Source of the DNA: Atrina japonica
Taxonomy: Eukaryota; Mollusca; Bivalvia; Pterioida; Pinnidae
DNA length: 64,000 nucleotides
Direction: 5' to 3'
NCBI GenBank assembly: GCA_030159075.1
Contig: BROG01000396.1
Span: 152,501 to 216,500, forward strand
The position numbers and the translations under genes are program-made. Within the stretch, counting starts at the first letter, position 1. The number at the start of each line of letters is the position of its first letter. Below, piece after piece: positions 1 to 11,600 of the stretch. The notes beneath the pieces are model-generated. The model worked only from the letters and a program-made list of their open reading frames with translations. It did no database searches and was not told the origin of the DNA.

Positions 1-110
1 TAAGTCCAGACCCTCAATTAAAACACCACCTCTCTAATCCGACCATCTCATGTTGGTTAAAGGGGAGTTGGTCTTATTAGCAAGGTTTCACTGTATATAC
101 ACAGTCACAC
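1..110. repeat. Partial pogo-like terminal repeat (gaccac/aggtttcactgta family)
   Basis: 'cttattagcaaggtttcact' plus gtatata matches the right ends of the array units at 50140-51320. It is cut by the window start. Confidence 0.5.
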
Positions 111-114
111 TTGT

Positions 115-390
115 AGCATTAAAGGGGCATTTGCTCTGTTCTTTGTTTTTGTTTTTTGTTTTCAAAGAAATTTCTTTCCTTTTTTTTCTACTTAGAATGA
201 TATACAATAACGAAACAGAGATATAGACTGATATGAAAATTCTTATATTCCTATATATTTTGTGAAAATTGCTTGAGAAATCCATTTTGGCAATTATTCA
301 CTTGTAATTGATTAATTCAACCTTATTATTTGTATATGCTTATCACACTGGACCTGACCTTTATATTCACAAAATACATCGGAATGTAAG
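115..390. repeat. Dispersed repeat A, copy 1
   Basis: 'attaaaggggcatttgctct', 'gatatacaataacgaaacag' and 'attttgtgaaaattgcttga' recur in the same order at 25742-26000 and 57630-57930. No coding capacity. Confidence 0.75.
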
Positions 391-511
391 TTTTTTTATG
401 CTTGTGTGTAGCTCTTATTTTATTATTGTACAAAAAGTAAAAGTAGGAAGAATAAAAAAAAAATTCTTTTGGTAAACACAGCTAATAGTTAACATTCAAT
501 ATAGAGATGAG

Positions 512-512
<1 letters not shown>

Positions 513-557
<45 letters not shown>
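513..557. repeat. (TA)n microsatellite
   Basis: Uninterrupted TA dinucleotides over about 45 bp. Confidence 0.95.
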
Positions 558-562
<5 letters not shown>

Positions 563-1154
563 TTGATCCTCAAGATGTACAGAGTGTTACAAAGATAATC
601 TTACCAATTAGCTCTCAGTATTCCTGAATTCTTCGACTCTCCTTACCTTGGAACAACAATGCAAGATGGATTAACTCTTTGTATAACATCACTTTGTTAT
701 AAAATCTCCCTATGCTGTTCTGAAACATTTTCCTTGTGGAGTTAACATTTCTTTGACACACACTGTAACTGTAAAACAACCTGTTCAGATTGGTGTTGTT
801 GTTTTTTCTAGAGTAGTTAGTTTCAGCAATCTGCACCACATGTCTCGGATACCACTTGGAGTTATGTATTCATAATTTCTGATTAATAGAATCTTACATG
901 TGTGTGGATAAGGAAATCTGTACCCGAGTGGTAAGAATTCAGTTGTCCAATCCGAGTGTATTCCGAGAATTGGACTTATAGATTCTTGCTGCTGGGGGGG
1001 TGGAGATTTTGCGTTTTCGCTCAAGACATCCATTTTTTATTATGTTCTCCCACGCTTCAAGTACATGTGTATGTATACAAATAATATCAAATATAATCAC
1101 CTATACAGTGCATTCTCAATAAACCTATATAGTGACTAAAAGTGACAGAAGCTC

Positions 1155-1275
1155 AACATCATAAATTGTATTTTGATGTCATAAATTATATTTTGACATC
1201 ATAAATTGTATTTTGACGTCATAAATGATATTTTGATGTCATAAATTGTATTTTGACGTCATAAATTGTATTGTG
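1155..1275. repeat. 20-bp tandem repeat
   Basis: Six copies of 'tgacgtcataaattgtattt' with small variants. Each unit carries a CRE-like TGACGTCA or a variant of it. An isolated related stretch lies at 30476-30500. Confidence 0.9.
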
Positions 1276-1764
1276 ACGCCAAATGGCGTGAAGCTTTTCA
1301 ATTCACTAGGGGGTTGAAAAAGGAAACCATTGATTACTTGTCAAAAGAAAAAAAACTCTGTGAACCATTGGAGAATAACAGATGTTTTACTGATCCTATA
1401 GTTAGGGATACAATTATTGTAAAGACTTTGTATAGTACATTTTTACCGGAAGCTTCAACATGTTAGTGGTTATATAAGCAGAATTTACAGCCTGATTACA
1501 ATAAAATAAGTTTTATCCCCCCCCTAAATTACATTCTGTTTTCCAAATTATCCTGTACATATATCTTAGTTTGTTTAAATATTCCCAATACAGAAGGTGG
1601 AGTAATTTTTTCATAAGGTAAGAATAATCATCGTGGTTACAATTAGTAAGTCATTTTTCTGGAACTTGTAAATTTACACAAATAGCTTTTTGCTGCATTT
1701 GTATACGGTGAGTCACTTGTCTGGTACCCTGTCCAAGGTAGAAAATTTTTTCAAATATTAATGA

Positions 1765-2030
1765 TCCAACGGCTGAGAAAAGGTCCTTAGAACAATTTTG
1801 GGGGGAAATTGTTTTTTTTTTAACAATGTATATGTTATCAGAATGTGAACATATGTGGGTTTAAAAAAATTAATATGAGAATGAGTCCAGGTGAGAGCAA
1901 CTCTTTGTTTATGGTGTGAAAAATCTACAAACTTAGAAATATTACATCAGACATCAGAATACCTTGTTTCCTCTCATTTCATTAGTTATGTTGTAAGAAC
2001 CCTTTTCTCAGCTGCTAGCTTATTATGTAT
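1765..2030. mobile_element. MITE C, copy 1
   Basis: The left end 'caacggctgagaaaaggtcc' plus ttagaac is inverted at the right end as 'gtaagaacccttttctcagc' plus tgctag. It is collinear with 43258-43530. No transposase. Confidence 0.7.
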
Positions 2031-2574
2031 TAAGTTATTTTTCTTTACCCTATTCCATAAAGAAAAAGCTTCATTATTTAATTTTGTATTCAGTAAGTAT
2101 TTAGCCTGGTAACCTATTTCAATTTGTATAAATACTCATCTGTGTAATGGATTTGATTGACCTATGACCCGTTGTGGATGATGATGAACCATATTGATGA
2201 CATCGTTGGGGGGGGGTGTCTTTAGAGTAATAGTCTATGACAAAGTCATTCTCCTTCACAGGGAAAATGAGGATTTCTTTTAATTCGCAGAAAATAGATT
2301 TATATCTCTTTGTCTCTTTCCTCTACTCTAAATCTTTATGATTTTTCTTGTAGCTATTGTAAAGATACTCTCTCCTCTGTAGTTAGACAATTTTGTTAGA
2401 ATGTACAGTACAACTCATTATCTGGTATACGAATACAAGTAATTGTTGTTGTTTAATTTTTCAGTGTTTTTACCATTCCCCTAGGAAGATCAGAGAAGGG
2501 GGGGGGACATATTATTAAAGGCCTAGCTTTTATGGGGATAGCGTATCTATAACATATCTTGTTTATTAGTCACC

Positions 2575-2745
2575 CATACTAGTGAAAGAGAGGGGGTGGG
2601 CTCTCAGCAATCCAATTAAAAACAGATCATGTATCACTTTTCTGTTTTCTAGCTGATATAGGATGTAATGCAATTCGCTTTAGGGTCATGACTGCATGAG
2701 CTCTAAGGTGTGTCATTTTCGACCAATTAAAATGTGACTTACGTA
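2575..2745. repeat. Dispersed repeat D, single arm
   Basis: 'gctgatataggatgtaatgc' followed by aattcgct and 'ctaaggtgtgtcattttcga' matches 24320-24425 and the arms at 53040-53505. Confidence 0.6.
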
Positions 2746-2847
2746 TGATATCATAAGTGAAATTTATAGTTGCAAAACCAAAGTCCCTGTCTCATAATAA
2801 TTGTGGCATGTATAAGATTGTCATTGTAATACAAATACAGGCTTTTT

Positions 2848-2985
2848 ACTATTGTTTCCAGGGGGCCAAAATTCGGCCCCCTTCCCAATGCAAAATAAAT
2901 GTGGGTTTTTTTCCAGTTTGATGAAAAACTTCCCAATTTGGTGCACATACTGTGACGGTAATGAAAATTCCTCCCCTTCACCACT
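2848..2985 (-). repeat. Dispersed repeat E
   Basis: On the minus strand it reads 'caccaaattgggaagttttt' then catcaaactgg, matching 12345-12430 in inverted orientation. It ends next to an A-rich stretch at 2990-3015. Confidence 0.6.
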
Positions 2986-3730
2986 CCCCAAAAAAGAAAA
3001 AAAAAAAAAAAATTCAGTTTTTTGCTCCAGTGTTCTCTCTGCTGCCTCATGGAGAATTAACATTGGTCATTATAAATCAGCCAATCAGGAAACTTGATTT
3101 TATTTTCTTCCAGAGTTCTTGGCTGCAGTGTGAAATATATTTTTTCTGCCAAGTAAGTTATTAATAAGAGTGTTGTAACTGCTTCAAATGAAACGTTTAA
3201 CTTATTCACCCTTGATTTCACAAGTAGACTGGTCTTTGTCATGCAAGAGAGTAGTCCATATTTGATTTTTTTGGGGTGAACATGTTAACAGGTTTGATAT
3301 ATGGCTGTTTGCTATTTTTGTAAGGTCTAAATGTTCTGGTTTGGAGTGGACATGGGTAAATTAAAAATTCTTGTAGTGCTCTGATTGTCGTGTGTTGACA
3401 TTGGGATAATTCTGTTTACTTGCCATGGTTTGTGTTTAAAATTGAGCTTACCAGACTGTTGAATGTTTGTAGAATTAACAAATATTGAGACAAATTTCAA
3501 TTATTTTGGAAAGAGGGAGTGTGTTGGTTTGTATTTAAGTTTTGTGTGTCATTTAAGGTATCCAGAGTATGTGGTGTCAGAATTAAGTACTATAGTTTAC
3601 AAAGAGCGACAGAAGTATTTAATGTACATATAAAATTGAATTCAATCTTGAGCCCACTCTCTCTCTCTCTCAAGACCATCTGTCTTTGGAGACCACATTC
3701 TAAGAATCGCTCAATTTAATAATCCTTCAG

Positions 3731-4082
3731 ATACCGTATAATTGAAATTTTTAGTGAGACGCAAATTCAGTGTTTTGTCCTTAAAACTAAAAAATTGGTA
3801 CATGTATATGATTTTAGCGAGATGTAATTTTAGGAGATTTTATAATTCCAAAAAAAGTAAACAACATAACATTTATTTGTATCAGGCTATACATCATGAT
3901 TTTTTTTTTCACAGCATAGATGATTTAACATGGCTCTACAGTCATGTAAAATGTCAAGATACATGTACCTATGCTTCTGGTGTGTAATGAATTGTTTGTG
4001 ATATTCAATTTTAGAGACCTGAACACTACTGTTAAATAATGCCAAAATTGAATCCTCGCTAAAAATTCTGCTTATACGGTAT
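3731..4082. mobile_element. MITE F (ataccgtata ends)
   Basis: The left end 'ataccgtataattgaaattt' plus ttagtgag is inverted at the right as 'ctcgctaaaaattctgctta' plus tacggtat. About 350 bp, no coding capacity. Confidence 0.75.
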
Positions 4083-4165
4083 AACCTCTTTTAAGGGATC
4101 ACCTGTCTTGAGAGACCACATTTAAGTGGCAGATGGGGTGGTCTCCAAGACAGATCTACTGTATC
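4082..4165. repeat. gagagaccac family fragment
   Basis: 'taagggatcacctgtcttga' plus gagaccacat and 'gatggggtggtctccaagac' form a short inverted pair, the same family as 7105-7430. Confidence 0.6.
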
Positions 4166-4284
4166 TATCTTAGTGGAAGTTGATCTTTCAAAGATTGTCC
4201 AGTTTTAAGGTTGAATTTTTATGTTTGTGTAAACTTACTGTGATAATTATTTGAAAGTACCTTGACTTGAATAATTAGAATCTC

Positions 4285-4480
4285 CCAAAAATGCTATAAA
4301 TAATAAAAATGCAAAAACTTGCTAAACATGTAAATAATCAAAATGCCAAAACATGCTATAAATAATCAAAATGCCAAAAAAATGCTTTAAATAATCCAAA
4401 TGCAAAAAATGCTTTAAATAATCAAAATGCCCAAAAAATGCTGTAAACAATCAAAATGCCAAAAATGCTATATATAACAA
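4285..4480. repeat. ~26-bp tandem repeat
   Basis: About seven degenerate copies of 'aaaatgctataaataatcaa' plus aatgcc. Confidence 0.85.
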
Positions 4481-4903
4481 GGCTGCCACCTTACTTGAGA
4501 AGTCAGGGGAAAACGATTTTTATTTCAAGGTCAGTGAATTGTCAGGGAAATTGGTATTTTAGTCAGGGAAAATTGAATTTCAGAAAAGTCTGAATAAAAT
4601 TCTAGGAAGATTTTGATAATTGCTGTGGCTATGGCAGTCTTCCAGCAGTATAAATTTTATAACTTGTAAAATTGGATATAACCAAGTTACATTCAATTTT
4701 GTTGAACATGTTAAATAATGACTAATAATAAAAATTGGGTTAGATGAAAAGCAAAAAAAATAAACAAATTATGGGTGGATTGGACATCTGTAGAGGAGGT
4801 GGAGGCCGAAAAAAAATAGGTGGTATTGGTCAGTGAAAAACAAGATTTGGTTTGTGAAAAGTCGGGGAATTTTATTTTCTCAACTAAGTGGCAACCCTGA
4901 ATA
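4481..4903. mobile_element. MITE G, copy 1 (gtcaggg interior, gttgccac ends)
   Basis: It begins 'ggctgccaccttacttgaga' and ends 'aactaagtggcaaccctg', forming inverted ends around repeated 'gtcagggaaa' motifs. It is homologous to 7435-7802. Confidence 0.6.
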
Positions 4904-5277
4904 CCCCGGTAATCAAAATGCCATAAAAAGACGACTGTTACATACATACATGTAGTTTCATCGGTATGTATCTTATTTCTGAACGTAGATTTTAAAATAA
5001 CCCTGTAAATGATATTTTTCAGTACCAGTACTTCATCATTGGTCTTATTATAATCAAATTTTTATTAACAAATTTGTTAAGCGACATTTGCCAGAGTTAC
5101 TGGATTTCATGAATGCCAAAAGCTCACAGCGGCATATTTCATGACATTGAATAAGAATTCTGGACAAATATAATCACAAATGATGTCATCTTAGAAGAAC
5201 CAATCTTAACATGGCTCTTTTAGCAGTCACATGACTGCGTGTGTCATTTCTTTACAGATTGTAGCTAATTGTTACAC

Positions 5278-5405
5278 AGGGTAAGATGGGATTATATGTA
5301 CGCTAAGATGGGAATACGTGTAGACTAAAAAGATTGTAATACAAACTGAGATGGGAATAAACACGGATTGAGATTGGATTACATGTAGCTTAATATGGAA
5401 TTACA
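5278..5405. repeat. ~25-bp degenerate tandem repeat
   Basis: Five diverged copies of 'taagatgggattatatgtac'-like units ('gatgggaatacgtgtagact' and so on). Confidence 0.7.
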
Positions 5406-5522
5406 TTTGTTTGTTTATTTTTGTATTTTTATTTATTTATTTATTTTATTTTTTTTTCAATTTAGTGATGACGGCTAATCACAAGACCACATCAAAGTAA
5501 TTTGATTTTATTTACTTTACAG

Positions 5523-5616
5523 GCACAACAAAATCAAGTACCTGTTGGTTAAAGAAGTCGACCCTCATTCTCCAGCAGAGAAAGCTGGCGTAGTAGTCGG
5601 AGATTACATTGTCAAG
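5523..5616 (+). CDS. PDZ domain exon, first half (beta-B to beta-D region)
   Basis: After the acceptor 'ctttacag' this exon reads HNKIKYLLVKEVDPHSPAEK followed by AGVVVGDYIVK. The pattern 'V.EVDP.SPAEKAG...GD.IV' is the classic PDZ strand C to helix A to strand D core (compare 'V..V.PGSPAE.AGL..GD.I...NG'). The exon begins with one base completing a codon and ends in phase 0 at AAG|gtaata. The N-terminal carboxylate-binding loop is not in the window. Confidence 0.85.
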
Positions 5617-8600
5617 GTAATACATGCACCATGAATTTAAAGCGTTGTCTCGGAAAAGAGAGATGTTCATTGTTGCTATCAAATTGTCATAAAATATGTT
5701 TCAAGAGCCCTTAAATATATAGAATTTCAGTTTTCTGTTGGGTTTATGAAAACATTTTACTGTGCTCTGTTGTCTATTGGGTTTAAACCTAAAGCAGCAC
5801 CTGTTGTTAGTGGTTTTATCTATGAACTCTTACTGGTTAAATAGTCTCATTACTTGTCAAGGTAACCGGTTGCCGTGGTAAAGTGGTAGAACATTCCACC
5901 TGCAAGTGATTCCTGGTTCCAGGTCATACCGAGCCGACCTGGCTCAATCGGAAGCGTGATCGACTCTTGATCGCGAGGTCGTGAGTTCGAATCCAGCCGA
6001 AGCAGGTTGGTTTCCTCTCCTTCGGATGAGAAAGTAAAAACTGAGGTCCTGTGTCACAGTAGGTGTTGGCACGTTAAAGAACCCTCACTGCTCAATGGTC
6101 GTGAGTGCCAAGCATAGGCCGAAATTTTAAGCCTTTCACCAACATTTGGTGACGTCTCCATATGAGTGAAAGATTCTTGAGTGGGATGTTAAACAACAAT
6201 AAACAAACAAACAGATCTTTCAGTTGTGACTTAAAATGGAGGTCCCATGTCATGGTAAGCAAGGCGCGTAACAGAACCCTTACTGCATTGTGGTCAGTCA
6301 ATAGCACAGGTCAAAATCTATGGCACTTCACCTAAAGCTGGTGACATCTCAATATATGTGAAAATTTTTTGGCCGGATATATATAAAAACAAAAATAAAA
6401 ACAAAAAGCTATGTCTATTTGTTTATGTCCATTGCATTCTATTGTCTTATAGCATGCTTGTGTGTGTTGTGATTTACTTTTGAATGTTTTTGTCTTCAGT
6501 TTAAAAAAAAAGTTTGATATTATGCCCCTGGCCTGAAAAGTCTCTAGGAGCATGTAAGTGTTTGGATCATCCATCTGTGTGTCCGTCTGTGTGTCCGTCC
6601 GTAATTACTTCCTGCTTACATATAAAGTGTAATATTTCAAGTTTGGATTGTGATGCATAAACCAAACTTGGACTGTAAGTTTAAACTAAAGGTTGCTCAC
6701 ACTTCACTGACATCACATGCCCCTAGAGTTGGGATGGGGTCAAAATGTAGCTCATAACAAAAATTTGTTGGGACTGGGGCGTTTGTGTTTCACAAGCATA
6801 TCTTGTTTTTAATAAACATTTTGACAGATTTTGTAAAGAACATTCATTATGACATAAGTCAAATGTATGATTCATTTGTTTGTAGATTGATGGTGTGGAT
6901 ATACGCACCTTGACAGAGCGACAAATTACCTCCCTTACTCGAGCCAAACGTTTGATGATAAGTGTCAAGCGATATGTACAAGATGATGGTATGTATTTCA
7001 TTTTGTGGGGGCATCATACTTTTTCTTCTTCTTTTTTTTTAAGTATACATGTGTGTGTGGTTGGTTTTAAATAAATGTAAAAGTTAACGTCCTTCAAACA
7101 TGTGTTGTTAAGTAAACTCTTTGCAATGGACCCTGTCTTGAGAGACCACTGACCATCTGCCTTGAGAGACCACTGACCATCTGTCTTGAGAGACCCATTC
7201 TTATAAAAGACAACACGTCTTGAGAGACCGATCTTATATAGACCAACTGTCTTGAGAGCATGCTTGTAAGAGACCTTAAATCCTGTGATACCACAATACT
7301 GAAAAGCACTTGTTTAAATAATCCTCTGAATTAAACCTCTTTTGAGAGACCACTTGTCTTGAGAGACCACTTGTCTGGAGAGACCACATTTTAGTGGCAG
7401 ATGGGGTGGTCTCTCAAGACATGTTCTGTCATATTAGGGTTGTCAACTGCCTTGAAAAGTTCAGTGAATTGTATGGGAATTTTGAAAATTTGTTGGTGGA
7501 AAATGAAATTTTGGCAAAATTATGGACAAGTTCAGGGAAAAATGAAAATGAAAAGCATCAAAACTCATAGAATTTCATGTGAATTGTTAGGTTTGTGACA
7601 ACAATTTTTCTGATGCACATAGTTGTAGGGAGGAATGTTCTCTTTTGGATTCCTGAAAATAATCTCAAATTATTGGAAAATTGCACTCATATTACTGATG
7701 GATGCATCCTAGGCTTAGCATCTGTGATATTTGTCCATAAAAATCGTAATTTGGTTAGAGAAAATTCAAGGAATTATGTTTTTCTTGTAGTTGGCAACCC
7801 TGCTCACTAAATACAGATGTTAAGCTTCACCACCAGATTTTTTTTTCATACAAAACTTTTCCATCTTTTATCTTAAGCATGTTTTGATGTGAAGGAAATT
7901 TTCTTTATTTTTGTGTACATGTTTATAAGACAATCATGTCATATTTTGACTGCCAATCTACCTTTATACTAGAGCTGAAACGAGTCTTTGGATATTTGCA
8001 AAATTAACGTTGAGCAATGAATATTCAAATATAAAATTAAAATTTGAGTATTTCGAAAACCTGTTTAGTACCAGTGTATTACACCAGTTTTTCAACATCA
8101 ATTTTATTTTTTATTTTTTATTTTTTTTTCTTTGCCATCAATATTTCGGCATATTGAGTATGGCTATCATGGAAAATGTCTTTCAGGTTTACTACATCAT
8201 GTACATGTAGTTAGGTAAAATTTGTATAATGTTTTCATAAAACTTGTGCGTTATTTTTTTGATTCTCAATACGCCTTATTAAGAATGGCATCCCATTCTT
8301 TGATGTATGATGATAAATTTACCACCATACTAGCCTCATGAACACTAAAGGGTTAGTTTTGGCAAAGTACAGAAGAAAAATATGCATGTAAAAAAAAAAA
8401 AAGACGAAAATTTAAATATAGATTAAATATTAGTAATGAATATTTGTATATTAAGTTTTGGTATTGATCTCAGCTCTAGACCATGTTAACGAGAAACATT
8501 TTAAAAATTAGAAATATGTTTTTGGGGTCAGTGGGGGGGGGGTAAACCTGTCTTAAGCTTTAGATTAACACTTCTCGGGTAAATCCATCTGCCAGTGAAA

Positions 8601-11600
8601 TGTGATCTCTCAGAACCATCAGGTTGTGGGAAAACTCGATATAGTTGCCAAGAAAAAGCACAATATCGCCAACTTTGCATTGAAAGGATTATTTTTAATT
8701 TTCCAACAGGTTTTTTAGAATGTGGTCTTAATAGACAGGTGGTTATTTATGAGAGAGGTCTTTGAAGACAGCATCCACTTCTTTACTAATTGTCTATTTT
8801 GTTAGAATAAATACTGCAGAATTTGAGAACCTTTAGTTTCTATACATATATCAATCAGGTGAATAACTTGACTATCTTTATCAAATAGCACATGTAAAGA
8901 ACTCTCAAAAAACTAAACTTGTCTTCCCTCATCAAATTACTTCCCAACAGCTGTCGACCAAGATATCGGATTCTCTTACTTTGAAGCTTTTGAACAGCAG
9001 GCTAGCAGATTGTCTCCCTTTACCTATAGCTAATAGCTCCTCATCAGTTAGGTAAAAAATAGGTTTAGATCCTAACATATTGATGTTTAAATTTCCACTT
9101 ACTACCTATAGTTAATAGCTACTCATCAGTAGTAAACTAGTAATGCTAACAGAAGTTTTGTCTCCCTTTACCTATAACGCATTTTATTAGAGTGTAACTC
9201 TTAAGAGACCACCCCATCTGCCAATGTGTGATAAACTAGGCTAACAGGGGTTTATTGATTATGTCTCCCTAATACCTATTTAGCTAATAGCTCCTCATCA
9301 GTTGTAAACTAGGCTAACAGATTGAATTCCCTATCTTTATCAAATATAAAGAACTAATAAACTTGCTTCCTCATCAGTTGTAAGATTCTAGGCTAACAGA
9401 TTGTCTCCCTTTACCTATAGCTAATAGCTCCTCATCAGTTGTAAACTAGGCTAACAGATTGTCTCCCTTTACCAGTAGCTAATAGCTCCTCATCAGTTGT
9501 AAACTAGGCTAACAGATTGTCTCCCTTTACCTATAGCTAATAGCTCCTCATCAGTTGTAAACTAGGCTAACAGATTCTCTCCCTTTACCTATAGCTAATA
9601 GCTCCTCATCAGTTGTAAACTAGGCTAACAGATTGTCTCCCTTTACCTATAGCTAATAGCTCCTCATCAGTTGTAAACTAGGCTAACAGATTGTCTCCCT
9701 TTACCAGTAGCTAATAGCTTCCTCATCAGTTGTAAACTAGGCTAACAGATTGTCTCCCTTTACCTATAGCTAATAGCTCCTCATCAGTTGTAAACTAGGC
9801 TAACAGATTGTCTCCCTTTACCTATAGCTAATAGCTCCTCATCAGTTGTAAACTAGGCTAACAGATTGTCTCCCTTTACCTATAGCTAATAGCTCCTCAT
9901 CAGTTGTAAACTAGGCTAACAGATTGTCTCCCTTTACCTATAGCTAATAGCTCCTCATCAGTTGTAAACTAGGCTAACAGATTGTCTCCCTTTACCTGTA
10001 GCTAATAGTTCCTCGTCAGTTGTAAACTAGGCTAACAGATTGTCTCCCTTTATCTATAGCTAATAGCTCCTTATCAGTTGTAAACTAGGCTAAAAGATTG
10101 TCTCCCTTAACAAAATAGCCCTCCAGCAGCTGTCCTCCAGGTTCATGTTTGGGCGAGCTTTCTTACTCCAGAACAATGTTCTCATGTCAAGAAAATCTCA
10201 TCCAAGGACATCCCCACCTTCATTTCCCGGTTCTCAAGCTCTTAATTTCACTGCCTGATTATTTCTCTTTGAATTACTTTTTTAAGCTCTTCCCGTGTCA
10301 CCTGCTGGTTACTAATTATAGATATAATTTATAAGCATAGCATGAGTTTTACAACTAAACTATACATTGTATTGAAGTTGATGCAGGGGTTTTATAAGCA
10401 TTTACTTCCCCCCAAAAATGTTTTCAATTATTGTTTTTAATTATAGTATTGTTGTAAAGAAATATATGTGGCTTTGGTCTAATTTTCTTGATATATCTTG
10501 GGAGTAATTTCTGACTTTTTCGTCCAACCGGTGTTGAATTATGTTGTGACTGTGTTGCCTGTGTATCATTTCAGCATACCCACCCCTGTAACTGGACTAC
10601 ACAAGCGTGGTACTTAATACATTGATATCCTTAACATTTTATACCTAATCCATTTCATTTTGTATTTTTTATCAGTTTTTGTTACTAACTTTCTTTCTTA
10701 TTGCAAAAATAAAGATATATACCATTTTTCATAGTTTTAGGACTTCAAAGTTTTCTTGAATAACCTTAACACACTGACCCAGTTCCTTGTTTATATATCT
10801 GTCATGTTGGAAAAAACATTACATATAAACCCATTCACTCCTAAAGACACATTTAGACTGGTCTAAGTCTTTGATTTACAGAAGAGTCCATTGCTTTTCA
10901 GGGGTTAGCAAGATGATTGCTCTTTTAGAATCATTGACAGAGCTTCTGTATTGCAAATGTGTGGTTTCAGGCTAAGCCAAGTTTTATCTACATGTTGGTA
11001 GTGACTGGTACATGAACTTTGCCAAGCACTCAGCATTACACGCGGAAATCACAAGTGTTTGGACGAGACCTGTATCTGAAGTCCAATGTCAAGGTAGTCG
11101 TGGCACAGAAAAAAGAAAAAAGAAAAAAGAAACTTCATTCTAAATTATGAGTGAATTTTGTGTGACGGATTCTGCACAATTAAATTGGAAAAAGAAACCA
11201 ACCCTAACTGAAAATGATATTTTTTATCACACTAAAATCTCTTCTATTTATTATTGCAAAGTTTGAGTTAGATTTTGATCCCTGTTTACCTGTATATTCG
11301 CTATACATTGTCTTCTCTGGCAATTGAAATTTGAAATTTCAGCCAATCAGAATGCATGTTTTTGGCCTTGGTAGAATTTTTATTAAATATTAAAATTTGG
11401 ATAGGCACCAAATGAACAGACCAGATAGACATTCACCAAATAAACGTTCCTACCAAATATGATTCTGACATCAAACATTCTCCAAATAAATAAATGTTCC
11501 TACCAAATATGATTCCGACATTAAACAGTCTCCAAATAAATATTCCTACTAACTATGATTCCGACATTAAATGTTCTCCAAATAAACTTTTCTACCAATT

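Noticed and set aside
1266..1466. 66-codon frame after the 20-bp repeat, considered as an upstream PDZ exon
   Set aside because: It has no PDZ GLGF loop, no splice sites in the phase needed by 5523, and low coding quality.
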